NCBI RefSeq assembly: GCF_900215575.1
Contig: NZ_OBEJ01000001.1
Location: forward strand, 1-64,000
DNA length: 64,000 nt
Direction of reading: 5' to 3'
DNA from: Natronoarchaeum philippinense
Lineage (GTDB): Archaea; Halobacteriota; Halobacteria; Halobacteriales; Natronoarchaeaceae
Each line of letters opens with the position of its first letter. Positions within the stretch are counted from its first letter, which is position 1. Made by a program: the position numbers and the translations under genes. Below, in pieces: positions 60,077-64,000 of the stretch. The notes under the pieces were generated by a model. The model was not told where the DNA came from. It worked only from the letters and a program-made list of their open reading frames with translations, and searched no databases.

Positions 60077-61888
60077 ATGGTAGAAATGTCTCTGCGACCG
60101 CTGGCGGCCGTGTTGGTCTCGGCCGTTGCGATCGTTCTGATCGTCGCGTCGTATCGCCGCCCGAACCTCCGGGACAGCTGGTCGGTCGCGGCCGCGCTGG
60201 CCAAGTTCGGCATCGTCGCCAGCATGGTCCCCGGCGTCCTCGCGGGCGAGAGCTACCGCTGGTCGATGGGGTCGTACGCGCCGGTCGCCGACGGTCCGGC
60301 GATCGAGTTCGCGCTCGAAGCCGACGCGCTCGGCGTGATCTTCGCGCTGCTCGCGAGCCTGCTGTGGATCTTCACGTCGTTCTACGCGGTGGGGTACATG
60401 CGCGGGCTCGACGAGCACGCCCAGACGCGGTTTTTCGCCGCGTTCGCCGCCAGCCTCGCGGCCGCGGTCGGGATCGCCTTCGCGGCGAATCTGGTGACGA
60501 TCTTCGTGTTCTACGAGCTGCTGTCGGTGGCGACGTACCCGCTGGTCGCCCACGACGAGGACGGCGAGGCGCGCGCCGCCGGCCGGAAGTATCTGACCTA
60601 CACGTTCTTCGGCGGCGGCGTGCTCGTGCTCGCTGGCACCGCGCTGGTGTTTGTGCTCGCGGGCACGACCGAGTTCGGCGCCACGGCACAGGCGCTCGCC
60701 ACTGCCGACCCCGTGCTGGCCAAGGCGGCGTTCGCGCTGCTTGCGGCCGGGTTCGGCGTCAAGGCCGGCCTGATGCCGCTGCACTCGTGGCTGCCGGACG
60801 CGATGGTCGCGCCGACGCCGGTGTCGGGGCTGCTCCACGCCGTCGCGGTCGTCAAAAGCGGCGTCTTCGGCATCGCGCGGCTGGTGCTGGAGGTGTACAG
60901 TCCGGCCGTCGTCTCCGACCTCGGCATGGGCGTCCTGCTGGCGTCGGTCGCGGCCTTCACCATCCTCGTGTCGAGCCTGATCGCGCTCCGGCAGGACCAC
61001 CTCAAGCGGCGGCTGGCGTACTCGACGGTGAGCCAGTTGTCCTACATCGTGCTCGGGCTGGCGCTGCTCGGCCCGACTGCGATCAAGGGCGGTCTGCTGC
61101 ACATCCCCGCCCACGCCTTTATGAAGCTCACACTGTTCTTCTGTGCGGGCTTCATCCACGTCGAAACCCACACCGACTACATCAGCGAGATGGACGGCAT
61201 CGGGAAACGGATGCCCCTGACGATGTCGGCGTTCGCCGTCGCCGCGGCCGGGATGGCCGGCATCCCGCTCGTGGCCGGCTTCGTCAGCAAGTGGTTCCTG
61301 CTGATCGGTGCCGTCGAGGTCGAGCAGGCCGTCTTCGCGGTCGCGCTGTTGCTCTCGGGCGTCCTCAACATCGCGTACTTCTGGCCGATCGTCTACGGCG
61401 CCTTCTTCGAGTCGCCCGGCGAAGCCGACTCGAAACCGCTGCTCGAGGGACCGCTCGGCGGTCGCTTCGGTGCGGCTGCCGACGCCGATGCGGCGCCCGT
61501 GGCGACCGACGGCTCGGGTGACGATGCCGACGCCGCCGATGCCAGCGAGGACGCGACGGCGTCGTCTGGCACCTACGCGGTCGACCGGAACCCGAGCGAT
61601 CACCGCTCCGAGGAGGAGCGAGAGCAGCGTTCGGACGCCGACGACGCGGCGGACGGCTCTGGCCGCGATGACGATGTGGACCACCACGACGTGGCCCACG
61701 ACGACCACGCCCACGGCGGCACGACCGGCGATTGGGAAGCCGTCGGCTGGACCGGCGGCGAGGGCTCGTGGCTGATGCTCGGGCCGATTCTGGCCGTCGC
61801 GGCCGGCGCCATCGTGCTCGGCGTCGTTCCGTATCAGGCCGTGTTCCTGCAATTGATCGAGCAGGTCCTCACGGAGGTGACGTTCTGA
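60077..61888 (+). CDS. Second Mrp antiporter NuoL/M-like subunit with His-rich acidic insertion
   Basis: This 603-residue protein has the antiporter fold with the TM5 Glu (FVFYELLSVATYPL near 144), the TM7 Lys (GVKAGLMPLHSWLPDAM near 230) and the TM8 Lys (VVKSGVFGIAR). After about residue 450, before the last helix, there is an acidic insertion of about 100 residues ending in a His-rich stretch DHHDVAHDDHAHGG that is outside the conserved core. It starts directly after the previous stop. It may represent the N-terminal part of MrpA or a duplicated MrpD. Confidence 0.92.
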   Translation: MVEMSLRPLAAVLVSAVAIVLIVASYRRPNLRDSWSVAAALAKFGIVASMVPGVLAGESYRWSMGSYAPVADGPAIEFALEADALGVIFALLASLLWIFTSFYAVGYMRGLDEHAQTRFFAAFAASLAAAVGIAFAANLVTIFVFYELLSVATYPLVAHDEDGEARAAGRKYLTYTFFGGGVLVLAGTALVFVLAGTTEFGATAQALATADPVLAKAAFALLAAGFGVKAGLMPLHSWLPDAMVAPTPVSGLLHAVAVVKSGVFGIARLVLEVYSPAVVSDLGMGVLLASVAAFTILVSSLIALRQDHLKRRLAYSTVSQLSYIVLGLALLGPTAIKGGLLHIPAHAFMKLTLFFCAGFIHVETHTDYISEMDGIGKRMPLTMSAFAVAAAGMAGIPLVAGFVSKWFLLIGAVEVEQAVFAVALLLSGVLNIAYFWPIVYGAFFESPGEADSKPLLEGPLGGRFGAAADADAAPVATDGSGDDADAADASEDATASSGTYAVDRNPSDHRSEEEREQRSDADDAADGSGRDDDVDHHDVAHDDHAHGGTTGDWEAVGWTGGEGSWLMLGPILAVAAGAIVLGVVPYQAVFLQLIEQVLTEVTF

Positions 61889-63639
61889 TGTTGGATGTCA
61901 TTCCACCCGCCGCGCTGGTGCTCGTCGCCGCGCTGCTGGTCGCCGTCTTGCCCCGCAAGCTGGGACACGGCGTCGGCGCGCTGGCGACCGGTACGGCGCT
62001 CGCGCTGTCGTGGCTCGTCCCCGCCGGCGCGCACCTGCAGGTCGAACTGTTCGGCGCGTTCCAAGCCGTCCTCTACAACGTCGACTCCTTTAGCCGGCTG
62101 ATGGGCCTGATCTTCTCGTTCATCGGGCTCGTCGCCGTCGTCTACTCCTACGCCAGCGACGCCGAGCGCACACAGACCGCCTACGCGCTGTCGTACGTCG
62201 GCACGAGCCTCGCGGCCGTGTTCGCCGGCGACTGGCTGACGCTGGTGTTCTTCTGGGAGCTGATGGCCGTCACCTCGACGCTACTGGTCTGGCACTACGG
62301 CGGCCGGGCGGTGCGGGCCGGCTTCCGCTACGCCATCCTGCACGGGATCGGCGGCAGCCTCGTGCTCGCGGCACTGGTCTGGCACTATGCTGAAGCGGGA
62401 ACCTTCCTGTTCGGCTCGCTCCCCGGCGTCGCCGTCGAGCCCGGTATCGCCGGCACCGTCGCGCCGGTCCTCATCGCAATCGGTATCGGCGTCAACGTCG
62501 GCTTCGTCGGCCTGCACGCGTGGCTGCCCGACACCTACCCGCGCCCGCACATCGCGGCATCGGTGTTCCTCTGCGTGTACACGACCAAGACCGGCGTGTA
62601 CGGGATGTACCGAGCGTTCCCCGACGGTCATCTGTGGATCGCCTACATGGGCGGCGCGATGGCCGTCTTCGGCGCGACGATGGCGCTGCTCCAGTCCGAT
62701 ATGCGCCGGCTGCTGTCGTATCACATTCAGTCGCAGGTCGGCTACATGATCGCCGGCGTCGGCATCGGAACGAAACTCGCCACCGCCGGCGCCTTTGGCC
62801 ACGTGTTCAACCACATCCTCTACAAGAGCCTGCTGTTCATGACGGTCGGCGTCGTGATCTACCGCACAGGTGAAGAGAGCCTGAAGAAGATCGGCGGCCT
62901 CGCCAAAGACATGCCGATCACCGCCGGCGCCTTCGTCGTCGCGGCGCTGTCGATCTCGGGCTTCCCGCTGTTCAACGGCTACGTCTCGAAGGGGATGATC
63001 ACCTACGCCGCCCATCACGGATACGAGCCGCTGTTCTACCTGCTGATGATCGGGGGCGTCGGCACGTTCCTCTCGTTCATCAAGCTGGGCTATCACGCCT
63101 TCTTCCACGGGAGCTACGACGGCAACGTGCTCGACGCCAACCGCGGCCAGAGCGTTGCGATGGTCGCGGTCGCGGCGCTGTGTGTCTTCTTCGGCGTCGT
63201 GCCGTCCGCACTGTACGACCTCCTGCCCGAGGGCACCTACGCCGCCGGCCACTACACGGCGTACACGGTCAGTCACGTCCTCGAAGTCGCGGTGCTTGCG
63301 GTCACCGCCGTGATCGGGTTCGTGCTCCTGAAGAACGCGCTCGAAAAGGTCGGCAAGGTGCCGGACATCGACGCGATCTACAACCCGTTGACGTTCTACG
63401 GCACCCGCGCGGTCGTCGTCGGCGTCACCGAACTGTACGCCGCGGTCGACCGAGCGGTCGTCGGCTTCGTCGGCTTCGTCACCGGCGTCGCCGCCGATCC
63501 CGAGGCCGCCGTCGCTGCGACGCCGCTGGGCGATCGTGTCGACGACGAGTACGCCCACCCGCTTCGGGCGGGCGTCGGGACGAGCATCCTGCTCGTGACG
63601 CTGGTCGTGACGCTGGTCTTGTTGGTCGTGCTCGGGTAA
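61888..63639 (+). CDS. Third Mrp antiporter NuoL/M-like subunit (TM7 Lys replaced)
   Basis: This 583-residue protein has the same fold: FFWELMAVTSTLLV near 121 has the TM5 Glu, and VYTTKTGVYGMY near 235 the TM8 Lys. The TM7 segment is GVNVGFVGLHAWLPDTYP, so the usual Lys is Asn. The C-terminal region has extra amphipathic helices (about 520-560). It starts on the last base of the previous stop (TGATG). Its function may be structural or sodium-specific. Confidence 0.9.
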   Translation: MLDVIPPAALVLVAALLVAVLPRKLGHGVGALATGTALALSWLVPAGAHLQVELFGAFQAVLYNVDSFSRLMGLIFSFIGLVAVVYSYASDAERTQTAYALSYVGTSLAAVFAGDWLTLVFFWELMAVTSTLLVWHYGGRAVRAGFRYAILHGIGGSLVLAALVWHYAEAGTFLFGSLPGVAVEPGIAGTVAPVLIAIGIGVNVGFVGLHAWLPDTYPRPHIAASVFLCVYTTKTGVYGMYRAFPDGHLWIAYMGGAMAVFGATMALLQSDMRRLLSYHIQSQVGYMIAGVGIGTKLATAGAFGHVFNHILYKSLLFMTVGVVIYRTGEESLKKIGGLAKDMPITAGAFVVAALSISGFPLFNGYVSKGMITYAAHHGYEPLFYLLMIGGVGTFLSFIKLGYHAFFHGSYDGNVLDANRGQSVAMVAVAALCVFFGVVPSALYDLLPEGTYAAGHYTAYTVSHVLEVAVLAVTAVIGFVLLKNALEKVGKVPDIDAIYNPLTFYGTRAVVVGVTELYAAVDRAVVGFVGFVTGVAADPEAAVAATPLGDRVDDEYAHPLRAGVGTSILLVTLVVTLVLLVVLG

Positions 63640-63796
63640 GCCGTTTCGGCCGCTTTCCCCGACTGTTTTCGCGCCGTTCGCGCGGCTTACCGTCGACGCC
63701 GCTGTGAAACCGGACCATAACCAAGTACGGCATCGACGTACCAACGGCCGTGACTGGTGTCAGGTCGTCCGGCGACGCCGCGTGGGGTGTGTTGCG

Positions 63797-64000
63797 GTGG
63801 CGCTGATCGACCGGTTTTCGCGCGGCATCTCGGCGACGCTTTTGTCCCGCGGCGTCAAGATGGTCGCCAACGCGGCCTTGCTGGTCGTTCTCGCCCGATT
63901 CTTGCTCTCCCCGGACGAGTACGGCCTGCTGTACCTCACGATCTCGATCGTCGGCGTCGCTCGGCTCTTTAGCGATCTCGGGCTCGGGCGCTCGACGGCC
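63797..64000 (+). CDS. Polysaccharide flippase (Wzx-like), truncated by the window edge
   Basis: The 68 residues visible show the start of a multi-span flippase: MALIDRFSRGISATLLSRG, then the helix VKMVANAALLVVLARFLLSPDEYGLLYLTISIVG. This matches the N-terminus of the MATE/MviN-like O-antigen transporters used to move lipid-linked glycans for N-glycosylation or S-layer sugars. The start is taken as GTG at 63797; GTG at 63782 in the same frame is also possible. The 3' end is outside the window. Confidence 0.8.
   Translation, partial: MALIDRFSRGISATLLSRGVKMVANAALLVVLARFLLSPDEYGLLYLTISIVGVARLFSDLGLGRSTA

Noticed and set aside
58331-61852. 1173-residue minus-strand frame
   Set aside because: Very long antisense frames are common opposite GC-rich halophile genes. 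It is Arg/Asp/His/Gln-rich with no hydrophobic core, and the plus strand encodes three complete Mrp subunits.

Overview
The window is a high-GC archaeal chromosome segment that almost certainly comes from a halophilic archaeon (class Halobacteria). The signs are a strongly acidic proteome, two HalX-type response regulators, two halocyanins, an archaeal FAD synthase, a phosphomevalonate decarboxylase, Tat-dependent secretion signals, and TATA elements about 25-33 bases upstream of start codons with no ribosome binding site (leaderless transcription). About 70 protein genes were called; no rRNA, tRNA, CRISPR array or insertion sequence was recognised.

Layout. (1) 1-8.2 kb: an aspartoacylase/AstE-like metallohydrolase divergent from an ATP-grasp ligase fused to a RimB-like retropepsin-fold domain; an AlkA-like glycosylase; an acyl-CoA dehydrogenase divergent from a hydroxyacyl-CoA dehydrogenase/enoyl-CoA hydratase fusion (beta-oxidation). 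(2) 8.2-13 kb: a HalX regulator, then a two-gene locus for a giant secreted PKD-like protein and a membrane-anchored partner. The middle of this locus is strikingly AT-rich and its TATA box sits inside a perfect inverted repeat. (3) 13-35 kb: mixed housekeeping and cell-surface genes: a Tat lipoprotein, a CMAH-like metallo-beta-lactamase protein, an S1/OB/DHH nuclease, a secreted PLD-like protein, a glutathionyl-hydroquinone-reductase-like protein, lumazine synthase, an aminotransferase, an MFS transporter, FAD synthase with a JAMM protein, a Tat-exported trypsin-like protease, an NDH-2-like enzyme, phosphomevalonate decarboxylase, a DoxX protein and endonuclease III.

(4) 35-48.7 kb: a respiratory island. 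A bc1/b6f-type complex (Rieske protein, split cytochrome b, anchored halocyanin, several small membrane proteins) is followed by an NAD-kinase-like gene, a second anchored halocyanin, and terminal oxidase subunits I, II and III. Two paralogous four-helix membrane proteins and several tiny membrane or zinc-ribbon proteins are interspersed. Electrons would run quinol to Rieske/cytochrome b to halocyanin to CuA and haem-copper oxidase, with blue copper protein replacing cytochrome c. (5) 48.7-55 kb: TrkH/TrkA potassium uptake, a START-like protein, a TrxR-like flavoprotein lacking the NADPH domain, a second HalX regulator, and CoaBC. (6) 55-63.6 kb: a tightly overlapping Mrp/Mnh sodium-proton antiporter operon in which MrpA is split and there are three NuoL/M/N-like subunits. 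The window ends inside a polysaccharide flippase gene. Together, regions 4-6 join respiration, proton/sodium exchange and potassium uptake, the core bioenergetics of a salt-in halophile.
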